From Prionailurus bengalensis (lineage: Eukaryota; Chordata; Mammalia; Carnivora; Felidae): a stretch of 64,000 nucleotides of DNA. Below the pieces are notes generated by a model. That model had not been told where the DNA came from. It ran no database searches and was given only the letters and a program-made list of their open reading frames with translations. Every line of letters starts with the position of its first letter. The stretch's first letter is position 1. The DNA lies in NCBI RefSeq assembly GCF_016509475.1, contig NC_057361.1, positions 69,419,445 to 69,483,444 of the forward strand, given 5' to 3'. Below are positions 47,573 to 59,120 of this stretch, piece by piece. A program made the translations under genes and the position numbers.

Positions 47573-48502
47573 GCGAGGAGAGAGGGAAGATGGCGGTGTA
47601 GGAGGACGCTGGGCTCACCGCACGTCCTGCTGATCACTTAGATTCCATCTACACCTGCCTAAATAACCCAGAAAACCACCAGAGGATTAGCAGAATGGAG
47701 TCTCCAGAGCCAAGCGCAGACGAGAGGCCCACGGAAGAAGGCAGGAAGGACTGCGAGGCGGTGCACACTCCATGGACTGGTGGGAGGGAGCCGGGGCGGA
47801 GGGGCGGCTTGCCGGCCAAGCAGAGCCCCCGAGTCTGGCTGGCAAAAGTGGAGGGGCCAGGTGGATTGTTTTCTGACAGCAAGCGCAACTTAGTGTTTGG
47901 GAGGTCATAAGTTAACAGCTCTGCTCGGAAAGCGGGAAGGCTGGAGGACAAAGGGAGGGAGAGCTGCTGAGCCCCCTGACAACAGAGCTCAGTTTGGTGG
48001 GGAACAAAGGCGCTCGCCAGCGCCATCTCCCCTGCCCATCTCCCAGCCAAAATCCCAAAGGGACCCAGTTCCTGCCAGGGAACTTGCTCGCTGGGCTCAA
48101 ACACCCAACTTTGTTCTTCTGCAGAGCCAAACCTCCAGCAGCGGATCTGACTCCCTCTCACTGCCACAGGGCCCCTCCTGAAGTGGATCACCTAAGGAGA
48201 AGCGAGCTAAGCCTGCCCCTCTTGCCCCCGTGCACCTTGCCTACCCACCCCAGCTAATACGCCAGATCCCCAGCATCACAAGCCTGGCAGGGTGCAAGTA
48301 GCCCAGAAGGGCCACGCCACCCCACAGTGAATCCCGCCCCTAGGAGAGGGGAAGAGAAGGCACACACCAGTCTGACTGTGGCCACAGCTGTGGTCTGGGG
48401 GCAGACATCAGGTCGGACTGCAGCCCCGCCCACCAACTCCTTATACACCACAGCACAGGGGAAGTGTCCTGCAGGTCTGCACCACTCCAGGGACTATCCA
48501 AA
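47573..48502 (+). promoter_or_regulatory. GC-rich 5' UTR of L1 copy B
   Basis: About 0.93 kb homologous to the copy A and C leaders. AAGATGGCGGT at 47587-47597 is one base from the AAGATGGCGGC core of the other copies. It carries the antisense 125-codon ORF (47649-48026, minus). Confidence 0.75.
47649..48026 (-). CDS. Antisense 125-codon ORF in L1 5' UTR (copy B)
   Basis: Same ATG, stop and length as in copies A and C. It starts MALASAFVPHQTELCC and ends SGLFRQV. The open frame upstream of the ATG runs a further 55 codons to a GTG at 48191, so the whole open stretch is 180 codons. About 20 of the 125 residues differ from copy C, mostly by replacement changes, which argues against strong constraint since insertion. 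Yet no stop or indel has arisen, while the ORF1 and ORF2 of this copy carry about ten disruptions. No recognised domain. Coding status unknown. Confidence 0.38.
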   Translation of the reverse strand: MALASAFVPHQTELCCQGAQQLSLPLSSSLPAFRAELLTYDLPNTKLRLLSENNPPGPSTFASQTRGLCLAGKPPLRPGSLPPVHGVCTASQSFLPSSVGLSSALGSGDSILLILWWFSGLFRQV

Positions 48503-49391
48503 ATGACCAAGCAGAAGAATTCCCTTCAGAAGAATCTCCAGGAAATAACAACAGCTAATGAACTGATCAAAAAGGATTTAAATAATATAACAGAAAGTGA
48601 ATTTAGAATAATATTCATAAAATTAATCGCTGGGCTTGAAAACAGTATACAGGACAGCAGAGAATCTCTTGCTACAGAGATCAAGGGACTAAGGAACAGT
48701 CATGAGGAGCTGAAAAGCGCTTTAAACGAAATGCAAACAAAATGGAAACGACGACAGCTCGGATTGAAGAGGCAGAGGAGAGAATAGATGAACTAGAAGA
48801 TAAAGTTATGGAAAAAGAGGAAGCTGAGAGAAAGAGAGATAAAGAAATCCAGGAGTATGAGGGGAAAATTAGAGAACTAAGTGATACACTAAAAAGAAAT
48901 AATATACGCATAATTGGTATCCCAGAGGAGGAAGAGAGAGAGAAAGGGGCTGAAGGGGTACTTGAAGAAATAATAGCTGAGAACTTCCCTGAACTGGGGA
49001 AGGAATAAGGCATTGAAATCCAATAATCACAGAGAACTCCCTTCAGATGTACCTTGAATCAATCTTCTGCACAACATATCATAGTGAAACTGTCAAAATA
49101 CAAGGATAAAGAGAAAATTCTGAAAGCAGCAAGGGGTAAACGTGCCCTCACATATAAAGGGAGACCTATAAGACTCGTGACTGATCTCTCTTTTGAAAAT
49201 TGGCAGGCCAGAAAGAATTGGCACGAGATCTGTGTGCTAAACAGAAAAAATATGCAGCCGAGAATCCTTTATCCAGCAAGTCTGTCATTTAGAATAGAAG
49301 GAGAGATAAAGGTCTTCCAAATAAACAAAAACTGAAGGAATTTGTCACCACTAAACCAGCCCTACAAGAGATCCTAAGGGGGACCCTGTGA
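48503..49391 (+). pseudogene. L1 ORF1 of copy B
   Basis: The start MTKQKNSLQK is at 48503. A one-base deletion near 48734 (GCAAACAAAATGG where copy C has GCATAACAAAATGG) shifts the frame after about 78 residues. The next frame is open at 48742-49008 and ends in TAA (AAA in copy C), with a further TAA at 49024-49026. The RNA-binding and C-terminal part is open at 49054-49335 but shifts again near 49318. Domain order is otherwise as in copy C: coiled coil, RNA-recognition-like domain, C-terminal domain. Confidence 0.92.
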
Positions 49392-49441
49392 GACAAAGTA
49401 CCAGAGACATCGCTACAAGCATAAAACATACAGACATCACA

Positions 49442-52400
49442 ATGACTCTAAAACCATATCTTTCTATAATCACACTGAATGTAAAAGGATTAAATGCGCC
49501 AACCAAAAGACATAGGGTATCAGAATGGATAAAAAAACAAGACCCATCTATTTGCTGTCTGCAAGAGACTCATTTTAGACCTGAGGACACCTTTAGATTG
49601 AGAGTGAGGGGATGGAGAACTATTTATCATGCGACTGGAAGCCAAAAGAAAGCTGGAGTAGCCATACGTATATCAGACAAACTGGACTTTAAAGCCTGTA
49701 ACAAGAGATGAAGAAGGGCATTATATACTAATTACTGCGTCTATCCATCAGGAAGAGCTAACAATTATAAATGTCTATGCACCGAATACCGGAGCCCCCA
49801 AATATATAAAACAATTACTCATAAACATAAGCAACCTTATTGATAAGAATGTGGTAATTGCAGGGGACTTTAACACCCCACTTACAGAAATGGATAGATC
49901 ATCTAGACACATGGTCAATAAAGAAACACGGGCCTTGAATGATACATTGGATCAGATGGACCTGACAGATATAATTAGAATTCTGCATCCCAAAGCAACA
50001 GAATATACCTTCTTATCGAGTGCACATGGAACATTCTCCAAGATAGATCATATACTGGGTCACAAAACAGCCCTTCATAAGTTTACAAGAATTGAAATTA
50101 TACCATGCATACTTTCAGACCACAATACTATGAAGCTTGAAATCAACCACAGGAAAAAGTCTGGAAAACCTCCAAAAGCATGGAGGTTAAAGAACACCCT
50201 ACTAACGAATGAGTGGGTCAACCAGGCAATTAGAGAAGAAATTAAAAAATATATGGAAACAAACGAAAATGAAAATACAACAATCCAAACGCTTTGGGAC
50301 GCAGCAAAGGCAGTCCTGAGAGGAAAATACATTGCAATCCAGGCCTATCTCAAGAAACAAGAAAAATCCCAAATACAAAATCTAACAGCACACCTAAAGG
50401 AACTCGAAGCAGAACATCAAAGGCAGCCTACCCAGCAGAAGAAGAGAAATAAAGATCAGAGCAGAAATAAACAATATAGAATCTAAAAAAACTGTAGAGC
50501 AGATCAACGAAACCAAGAGTTGGTTTTTTGAAAAACTAAACAAAATTGACAAACCTCTAGCCAGGCTTCTCAAAAAGAAAAGGGAGATGACCCAAATAGA
50601 TAAAATCATGAATGAAAATGGAATTATTACAACCAATCCCTCAGAGATACAAACAATTATCAGGGAATACTATGAAAACTTATATGCCAACAAATTGGAC
50701 AACCTGGAAGAAATGGACAAATTCCTAAACACCCACACTCTTCCAAAACTCAATCAGGAGGAAATAGAAAGCTTGAACAGACCCATAACCAGAGAAGAAA
50801 TTGAATCGGTTATCAAAAATCTCCCAACAAATAAGAGTCCAGGACCAGATGGCTTCCCAGGGGAGTTCTACCAGACGTTTAAAGCAGAGATAATACCTAT
50901 CCTTCTCAAGCTATTCCAAGAAATATAAGGGGAAGGAAAACTTCCAGACTCATTCTATGAAGCCAGTATTCCTTTGATTCCTAAACCAGACAGAGACCCA
51001 GTAAAAAAAGAGAACTACAGGCCAATATCCCTGATGAATATGGATGCAAAAATTCTCAATAAGATACTAGCAAATCGAATTCAACGGCATATAAAAAGAA
51101 TTATTCACCATGATCAAGTGGGATTCATTCCTGGGATGCAGGGCTGGTTCAACATTCGCAAATCAATCAACGTGATACATCACATTAACAACAAAAGAAA
51201 AAGAGAAGAACCATATGATCCTGTCAATCGATGCAGAAAAGGCCTTTGACAAAATCCAGCACCCTTTCTTAATAAAAACCCTTGAGAAAGTCGGGATAGA
51301 AGGAACATACTTAAAAATCATAAAAGCCATTTATGAAAAGCCCACAGCTAACATCATCCTCAACGGGGAAAAACTGAGAGCTTTTTCTCTGAGATCAGGA
51401 ACACGACAGGGATGCCCACTCTCACCGCTGCTGTTTAACATAGTGCTGGAAGTTCTTGCATCAGCAATCAGGCAACAAAAGGAAATCAAAGGCATCAAAA
51501 TTGGCAAAGATGAAGTCAAGCTTTCGCTTTTTGCAGATGACATGATATTATACATGGAAAATCCGAGAGACTCCACCAAAAGTCTGCTAGAACTGATACA
51601 GGAATTCAGCAAAGTTGCAGGATACAAAATCAATGTACAGAAATCAGTTGCATTCTTATACACTAACAATGAAGCAACAGAAAGACAAATAAAGAAACTG
51701 ATCCCATTCACAATTGCACCAAGAAGCATAAAATACCTAGGAATAAATCTAACCAAAGATTTAAAAGATCTGTATGCTGAAAACTATAGAAAACTTATGA
51801 AGGTAATTGAAGAAGATTTAAAGAAATGGAAAGACATTCCCTGCTCATGGATTGGAAGAATAAATATTGTCAAAATGTCAATACTACCCAAAGCTATCTA
51901 CACATTCAATGCAATCCCAATCAAAATTGCACCAGCATTCTTCTCAAAACTAGAACAAGCAATCCTAAAATTCATATGGAACCACAAAAGGCCCCGAATA
52001 GCCAAAGGAATTTTGAAGAAGAAGACCAAAGCAGGAGGCATCACAATCCCAGACTTTAGCCTCTACTACAAAGCTGTCATCATCAAGACAGCATGGTATT
52101 GGCACCAAAACAGACACATAGACCAATGGAATAGAATAGAAACCCCAGAACTAGACCCACAAACGTATGGCCAACTCATCTTTGACAAAGCAGGAAAGAA
52201 CATCCAATGGAAAAAAGACAGTCTCTTTAACAAATGGTGCTGGGAGAACTGGACAGCAACATGCAGAAGGTTGAAACTAGACCACTTTCTCACACCATTC
52301 ACAAAAATAAACTCAAAATGGATAAAGGACCTATGTGAGACAGGAAACCATCAAAACCTTAGAGGAGAAAGCAGGAAAAGACCTCTATGACCTCAGCCGT

Positions 52401-53258
52401 AGCAATCTCTTACTCGACACATCCCCAAAGGCAAGGGAATTAAAAGCAAAAGTGAATTAGTGGGACCTTCTGAAGATAAAAAGCTTCTGCACAGCAAAGG
52501 AAACAACCAACAAAACTAAAAGGCAACCAATGAAATGGGAAAAGATATTTGCAAATGACATATTGGACAAAGGGCTAGTATCCAAAATCTATAAAGAGCT
52601 CACCAAACTCCACACCCGAAAAACAAATAACCCAGTGAAGAAATGGGCAGAAAACATGAATAGACACTTCTCTAAAGAAGACATCCGGATGGCCAACAGG
52701 CACATGAAAAGATGTTCTACGTCGCTCCTTATCAGGGAAATACAAATCAAAACCACACTCAGGTATCACCTCACACCAGTCAGAGTGGCCAAAATGAACA
52801 AATCAGGAGACTATAGATGCTGGAGAGGATGTGGAGAAACGGGAACCCTCTTGTACTGTTGGTGGGAATGCAAATTGGTGCATCTGCTCTGGAAAGCATT
52901 GTGGAGTTTCCTCAGAAAATTAAAAATAGACCTACCCTATGACCCAGCACTAGCACTGCTAGGAATTTACCCAAGGGATACAGGAGTACTGATGCATAGG
53001 GGCACTTGTACCCCAATGTTCATAGCAGCACTCTCAACAATAGCCAAATTATGGAAAGAGCCTAAATGTCCATCAACTGATGAATGGATAAAGAAATTGT
53101 GGTTTATATACACAATGGAATATTACGTGGCAATGAGAAAAAGTGAAATATGGCCTTTTGTAGCAACGTGGATGGAACTGGAGAGTGTGATGCTAAGTGA
53201 AATAAGCCATACAGAGAAAGACAGATACCATATGGTTTCACTCTTATGTGGATCCTGA
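49442..53258 (+). pseudogene. L1 ORF2 of copy B with multiple frame breaks
   Basis: Endonuclease start at 49442. Disruptions relative to copies A and C: a 5-base deletion near 49692, deletions near 50430, TAA at 50926-50928, a frameshift near 51190, a 2-base deletion near 52334 and TAG at 52458-52460. Between them are long open blocks, the largest at 51215-52390 with the FADD motif near 51531-51542, and 52530-53258 reaching the natural C-terminus SLLCGS. In the C-terminal cysteine motif the tryptophan codon that is a stop in copy A is intact here. Residue 15 is K where A and C have N. Confidence 0.93.
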
Positions 53259-53487
53259 GAAACTTAACAGAAGGCAATGGGGGAGGGGAAGGAAAAAAAA
53301 GAGGTTAGAGTGGGAGAGAGCCAAAGCATAAGAGACTCTTAAAAACTGAGAACAAGCTGAGGGTTGATGGGGGGTGGGAGGGAGGGGAGGGTGAGTGATG
53401 GGTATTGAGGAGGGCACCTTTTGGGATGAGGACTAGGTGTTGTATTGAAACCAATATGACAATAAATTTCATATATTGAAGAAAAAA
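53259..53487 (+). other. L1 copy B 3' UTR and poly(A) signal
   Basis: A short 3' UTR with a G-rich stretch (GGGGGGTGGGAGGGAGGGGA, about 53370-53390) and AATAAA at 53461-53466 close to the A-tail. The same G-rich stretch occurs in the truncated L1 at 10049-10217. G-rich 3' UTR tracts are a known L1 feature. Confidence 0.85.
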
Positions 53488-53903
53488 AATGAATGTTAAA
53501 AAGTTGTAACACTAAAACAAAATCACTCTGTATGTCACTTACAAAACATGATTTATCTCCTCTTGATTTAGTGGGCTTTCAATTTATGTGCTTAAATTTT
53601 TGAAGATTTTTACTATTAATGCTCATGGAAATAAGTCCTAAGATTTTAGTTAAGAGACCATGTAAAATCCCAAGCATAAAAAAATAATGAATATAATAAA
53701 TATAAGAAGAAAATATATTTCAAAATTATTTTCAGTTTTATTGAGAATTTACGTCTCAAGAGTGAGTCAACATAAAGTACCCACTATAGAAAGAGTACTT
53801 ATTTCTTTCCTCCATCCCATTCCTGCCATCCACAGTTGAGGTATTGATATTTATTGTATGTTTCAAACCTGAAAAATGGGCATTCCATCAGTAGAGGGTA
53901 ATG
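53488..53903. other. Non-repetitive intergenic stretch
   Basis: AT-rich and unique. Nothing recognised. Confidence 0.45.
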
Positions 53904-54305
53904 TATTCATTTTCTAGGGCTGCTGTAACAAAGTACCATAAAATGAGTGACTTAACAATATACATGTATTGTGTCACATTTCTGGAAGCTAGTAGTCCAA
54001 GAACAAAATGTTGTCAAGGCCATGCTTTTTCTAAAGACACTAGGGAAAGTTCTAATTCAGGCCTCTCTACTACCTTCTGGTAGTTTTTTGGATTATGGAA
54101 ATATAACTCCAACCCTCGTTTTGTGAGGACACCAGTCATAATAAATTAGGGGCCCATTCTATTCCAGTATGACCTCATATTACCTAATTATATCTGCAAT
54201 TACTTTATTTCAAATTTAAGTCATATTCTGCAATATTGGGACTTATAACTTCAACATATAGATTTTTAAGGAAGCTAAATTTTGGGAAGGAATTGAAAGA
54301 AACAT
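53904..54305 (+). repeat. Ancient mammalian interspersed repeat, family not assigned
   Basis: Starts TTTCTAGGGCTGCTGTAACA and continues AAGTACCATAAAATGAGTGA, TCTGGAAGCTAGTAGTCCAA, GGACACCAGTCATAATAAAT and ACTTCAACATATAGATTTTT. These blocks and their order belong to a common diverged mammalian repeat. I do not trust my memory of its family name. Confidence 0.6.
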
Positions 54306-54334
54306 GGCAAATCAATTCATAACATGTAAGAAGT

Positions 54335-54545
54335 AATAATACCACTTTGTACATTTACTAATCTCAGGCTATATGTTAAGATATTTCTATAAGGTATCTC
54401 ATTTTATTCTTACAACCACTAATTGATTTAGATCCTATTGATTCCCATGTTTTATCAATGAGGAACTGAGGCTCAGAGAACTTAAACCTGTGTTGGCAAG
54501 TGACTGAGACAGGATTGGGCCCCAGGTAATATTACCAGAACCTCC
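54335..54545 (+). repeat. MIR SINE
   Basis: TATCTCATTTTATTCTTACA, then ATCAATGAGGAACTGAGGCT, CAGAGAACTTAAACCTGTGT and GGCAAGTGACTGAGACAGGA follow the MIR core (fall in small bases, ATGAGGAAACTGAGGC, TTAAGTAACTTGCC) closely. MIR is an ancient tRNA-derived SINE shared by mammals. Confidence 0.8.
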
Positions 54546-55204
54546 ACTTTGGACCATTATATACTTCTAAAACCCTAATGGTGTATATTCTCTTTGGACT
54601 TTAATGCAACACATTGTTCATTCCTTCCTTTTGAAATTCATGTTACTCAGTGAAAACCGGGACAATGGCTGTGCCATCCAAAAATGATGTTCTTTACAGT
54701 ACATAATCTAAAGAGTAATAATATTCTGCTTTGTAGCATTTTATTTTGCACCTTGGCATTATCTAATTTTCCCAACTAGAGTATATGCTCCTTTATGTCA
54801 GGTATTGTGCCTTATACTTCTTTTCTGTATCCTACAGATACTAGCACTATGTTGACTTTCAGTAACTATTGTTGATAGAAACTTATGTCAGAAAACAAAC
54901 TGTCATAACTATGTTCTGTTTTATGGGTAAAATACTTCTTTTAAAGATCTCCATGGAACTATATCTGTGGAATCAATTGCCATAAAGTCAATGCTAATAC
55001 CTAAATGCTTTTTTTTAACCATGGTGTACTAATGTGAGGGTTTGTAGTTTATTGAGTTTGGGGTCTTAAACTGTGGTTTCCCCACTGAGCAGTCATGAGG
55101 TATTGAGTAGATTAAGATATTTATCAATAACGCTTAGATTTGGATATTTTAGCAGGTATGTTTTTAAGGTAAAAATTCCATTTTTTGCAGAATATAAAAT
55201 GTAG
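54546..55204. other. Non-repetitive intergenic stretch
   Basis: Nothing recognised. Confidence 0.45.
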
Positions 55205-55216
55205 GTATCTATTTTT

Positions 55217-55427
55217 TAATGTTTATTTATTTTTGAGAGAGAGAGAGAGAGCACAAGTGGGGGAAGGGCAGAGAGAGGGAGACACAGAATCTGAAGCAAG
55301 CTCCAGGCACTGAGCTGTCAACACAGAGCCAGATGCAGGGCTCAAACTGATGAATGAAACTGAACCGTGAGATCATGACCCAAGCTGAAGTTGGATGCCT
55401 AACCGACTGTGCTACCCAGGGGCTCCT
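55217..55427 (-). repeat. CAN-SINE
   Basis: Minus-strand SINE with a short tail, a GAGAGAGAGAGAGAG tract, and the inverted head ending in GCTACCCAGGGGCTCCT. The TSD GTATCTATTTTT is at 55205-55216 (reading GGTATCTATTTTT with the preceding base) and 55428-55439. A small insertion (GATGAATGAAACTGAACC) lies in the middle of the body. Confidence 0.92.
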
Positions 55428-55440
55428 GTATCTATTTTTA

Positions 55441-56379
55441 ATTATAGCATTAATTAGCAGCTTTATATTTAAATTATTATTATTTGGGTCACCAAGTTGC
55501 CACGAGTGTAAGGTTTATCTGAATCAGGCAGGAGAAATAAAAGTCATGAAAAATACCTTCAACTCACCTGGGTTTTAGTGGTCCAGATTCCCTTAATTCG
55601 AGTATAGACACGTCTTTCTTACATTTTAGATCCTCATTTTCTCCACCTGTAAAGAGAGAATGCTACCACCTGCCCTGCTTTACTCAGAGGGCCTTGTACA
55701 TGATGAAGCATAGTACACTCTGAAGTGATGAACATTATTGCTTCATTAAAACACATCTCTAATATTCCAACTTTTATATTAAAACTCTTTAGGGAAATAA
55801 TCTAGTTTTTAAAGTTCATACTTACATCAAAGAATAGTTATATTTGAATGAAAGGACCTGTATCTTTGCTAAAACAACAACAACAAAAACAACAATAGCA
55901 AGAGCACCAAACATATGCACCTAATCATCATGTGAAAATGGTTACTAATATTGAATTTGAAGTTACAAGTACCTGGTAGAGGATAAGGAATTGTCCATAC
56001 ACATTTTATAATCCCATGTGCACATGTACTTATTTTCTTTTGTAGAGGACAGTGGAGCAGCCCTTAAAATGTGTATGGAACAAAAGGAGAAATATGCAAA
56101 ATCTTAAATGACTTTTTGAGGTTGCAGGTTAGACTGTCTTACAATTTGAAGTAAAGGGAAGGATCCTAAAATAGATTATACTGAACATACTCTGTGGGGA
56201 TACATGTAAAAAAGAATAATAACATCAGATATGCAGTTAAGGACATAGCTCTAAGGTTAGTCTCAAAATACTCAGGTAAATAGATGTTAAAGTAATACAC
56301 ACACATACATACCCACTTTTTGTCAGCATTACCAAAGCCACTGTGTATTTGTTTTTCCTAAAATCTCTACTTGAAGAAC
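55441..56379. other. Non-repetitive intergenic stretch
   Basis: Nothing recognised apart from a short (CAA)n at about 55875-55895. Confidence 0.45.
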
Positions 56380-56475
56380 ACAAAGTATTATCCCACTTAA
56401 AATGAGATAGTGCTAAAGCTCAGAGAGGGAAAAAGGCTTGCCAAAATCAACACAACTAGCTAATGGAATAACATA
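56380..56475 (+). repeat. MIR-like fragment
   Basis: AAAGCTCAGAGAGGGAAAAA, GGCTTGCCAAAATCAACACA and ACTAGCTAATGGAATAACA match the MIR core pattern (CAGAGAGGTTAAGTAACTTGCCCAAGGTCACACAGCTAGTAAGTGG). Short and diverged. Confidence 0.6.
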
Positions 56476-56787
56476 TATAGAATCTATACACCTTAAAAGC
56501 AGATTTATCTCAACTTCTATTTTGAAAACAGATTTCTAGAGGAGTTATGAAGTTTTAGTGTTGAAAAAGAGTGCAAGGGCCCAAGTTTCCCATTCCCCCA
56601 CAAGGGAACCTCAAAGTCTTGGCAATCTTCTGTTTTTAATTTCTGTGGTCCTCAGGAAAGTCTCAAAAATGTTAAGCATTTTTTTTCTTCAACTGAACTC
56701 AGAGACTGAAAAGCCATGAATTCTGTGGTAGTGTTCCCAAAGAGAGACCATGTGTGTAAGATCCCCTTTATTCTAGCCTCAGTAGTA
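56476..56787. other. Non-repetitive intergenic stretch
   Basis: Nothing recognised. Confidence 0.4.
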
Positions 56788-57075
56788 TATATATGTGTAT
56801 ATATATATATATAAAATATACATAATATATTGTATATTATATATATTATATATTATATTATATATCTTATATTATATTATAATATATTATATTATTATAA
56901 TATATAATATATTATAATATATTATATTATTATAATATATAATATAATATAATTATAATTATAATATAATGATATAAATATATAATATAAAAATATTATA
57001 ATATTATAATATAATATTATATATATAATTATTATATATAAATATATATAATATTATAACATATTATATATATAT
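56788..57075. repeat. AT-only low-complexity tract (about 290 bp)
   Basis: Almost pure A+T from 56788 to 57075: TATA runs and ATTATAATAT-type units with multiple self-complementary segments. Only a few C and G residues interrupt it near its ends. It is expected to be highly flexible and cruciform-prone. Confidence 0.95.
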
Positions 57076-57627
57076 TTTTTACCACAGTCCCTGTTTTTTT
57101 TTTATGGTGCCATTGTTTACCCCCAAATTCCTCTTAACATAGAGCTAATTTAAACCATCTTTTGTTCTTCAAAATAGCCCTTTGTCTCTTATTCCTTTAA
57201 TCTGCCATTTTTTAACTGCAAAGAGAAGATAAAAAATAGCAAGGTATTTGTCTTTGCAAGATTACTTGCCTGAAAAGTTAGACTGTAGATCTGGAATTAA
57301 TTCCAAATGTTATAAACTTCTTAGAATCTAAAAGAGTCCATATTCATATAGCATATTAGCAGAGTAAGAATATAGTTCTTAACCAAAGTAGGAGACTTTT
57401 GAGGAAGAACGAAGGCACTAACCAGACTGAACACTGAGACAGTAGGTCTAGGACTAGGACTGCCATTCTACATGTAAACTAATATATATCTAGCAAAAAC
57501 ATATTCAGAGTCCCTAGAGTACACTTTTATCATCTTGGAGTCCTGAACTCTTTTAAGAATCTGAGTAAATCTATAGACTCACTTCAAAGAAGACTCAAGA
57601 CAGGGTTATATACACAGTATTTAAGCA
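57076..57627. other. Non-repetitive intergenic stretch
   Basis: Nothing recognised. Confidence 0.4.
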
Positions 57628-57800
57628 AGGCGGTAACAAACTACAGCTCACAAGCCAAATCTTCCTCATTGTTTGTTTTTGTAAATGAAATGTTGTTGGG
57701 ACACAATCACAACCATTAGTTTATTAATTGCATATGGCTACTTTTGCACTGTGATGTAAGAGTTGAGTAGTTGCAACACAGATACTACAGGTGGCAAAAT
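57628..57800 (+). repeat. Ancient mammalian repeat (probably DNA-transposon remnant)
   Basis: GTAACAAACTACAGCTCACA, GTTTTTGTAAATGAAATGTT, GGGACACAATCACAACCATT and GAGTTGAGTAGTTGCAACAC follow, in order, a familiar diverged mammalian interspersed repeat. The family assignment is from memory and uncertain. Confidence 0.55.
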
Positions 57801-58169
57801 GAAAATATTCACTTTCTGTGTCAAGAACAAATTTACTGATTCTTTTTTCAAGAGAGCTATTATTATGCTTTATAATAAATACAGGGTTAACACTCAAAAT
57901 ATGAAGCTTAATTGAATTAAATGGAAATTCATGCATTTATGTTAAAAAGATTAATTTCACACAAACAGAATTGAGAAGACCTATCGTAAAAGCATTAGGG
58001 TGTTTAGTTGACAAAATCTCAATATGACCTAACAGCATATCATGGCTTCCCACAAAGTCCATGCTATCTTAAGCTGCATAAATAAAAGTCAGATCAAATC
58101 TAATATGTTGTACCACATTTTAAAAAGGGTGTTAATAAACTGAGGCAACCAGAGATAGGTAACGGGAAT
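57801..58169. other. Non-repetitive intergenic stretch
   Basis: Nothing recognised. Confidence 0.4.
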
Positions 58170-59120
58170 TCATTAAAAAATCCAAAATCTATAAATAATG
58201 TATCAAACTCAACACTCAAAAAACAAATAATCCAGTAAAGAAATAGGCAGAATACATGAATAGACTTTTTTTCCAAATAAAATGTACACATGACCAACAA
58301 ACACATGAAAAGATGCTCAACATCACACATTATCAGAGAAATACAAATAAAAACGATGAGATACCACCTCACACTTTTCAGAATGGCTAAAATTAACAAC
58401 ACAGGAAACATCAGATGTTGGAGAGGATGCAGAGAAAGGGGAACCCTTTTACACTGTTGGTGGGAATGCAAACCACCTCAGCTGCTGTGGAAAACTGTAT
58501 AGAGCTTCTTTAAAAACGAAAATAGAACTACCCTATGGCACAGCAACTGCAGTACTAAGTATTTACCCAAAGAATACAAAAATACTGATTTGAAAGGGCA
58601 CCTCGATGTTTACAGCAGCATTATCAATAATAGCCAAATCATGGAAAGAGCCTAAATGTCCACTGACTCACGAATGGATAAAGAATATGTGGTGTTCACA
58701 CACACGCGTGTACACGTGCACGCACACACACACTGGAATATTATTCAGTCATCAGAAAGAATGAAATCTTTCCATTTGCAATGACATGGGTGGAGCTAAA
58801 GTGGATTATGCTAAACAAAATAAGTCAGTCAGAGAAAGACAAATACCATGTGATTTCACTCATATGGAATATAAGAAACAAAACAGATGACCATATGGGA
58901 AGGGGAGAAGAAGAGAGATACAGAAACAAACCATAAGAGACTCTTAACTATAAATAACAAACTGAGGATTGATGAGTGGGAGGGGGTTGGGCTAACCAGG
59001 TGACGGGTATTAAGGAAAGCACTTGTGTTGAGCACTGGGAGTTATATGTAAGTGATGAATCACTAAATTGTACTCTTGAAACCAATATTACACTATATAT
59101 GTTAAATAACTAGAATTTAG
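58170..59120 (+). mobile_element. 5'-truncated older L1 (ORF2 C-terminus and 3' UTR)
   Basis: Starts at an ORF2 SKIYK-like segment (CCAAAATCTATAAATAATGT) and runs through the C-terminal cysteine region (RCWRGCRERGTLLHCWWEC at about 58415-58470) and the 3' UTR to AACTAGAATTTA at 59118, where L1 copy C begins. Its own A-tail is not visible on the left of the new insertion. A CA/CG-rich alternating tract at 58698-58733 lies in the ORF2 end region. Frame broken near 58500. Confidence 0.88.
58698..58733 (+). repeat. (CA)n tract with CG steps
   Basis: An alternating purine-pyrimidine run (CACACACACGCGTGTACACG and following) at the usual L1 expansion point, with CGCG and CGTGCACG steps. Confidence 0.88.

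Larger units (their letters stand above)
47573..53487 (+). mobile_element. Full-length L1, copy B (inactivated)
   Basis: A 5.9-kb plus-strand L1: the 5' end near 47573 (GAGAGAGGGAAGATGGCGG), a GC-rich 5' UTR, ORF1 (48503-), ORF2 (49442-53258), the 3' UTR with AATAAA at 53461-53466 and a short A-tail. It is closely related to copies A and C but carries many indels. No TSD could be matched between TAGAAATTATTTTGG on the left and ATGAATGTTAAAAAG on the right. Confidence 0.95.

Noticed and set aside
58690..58740. CG steps in the CA tract as a possible regulatory or Z-DNA element.
   Set aside because: It is an ordinary expansion at the L1 TG/CA site with substitutions. Nothing around it supports regulation.
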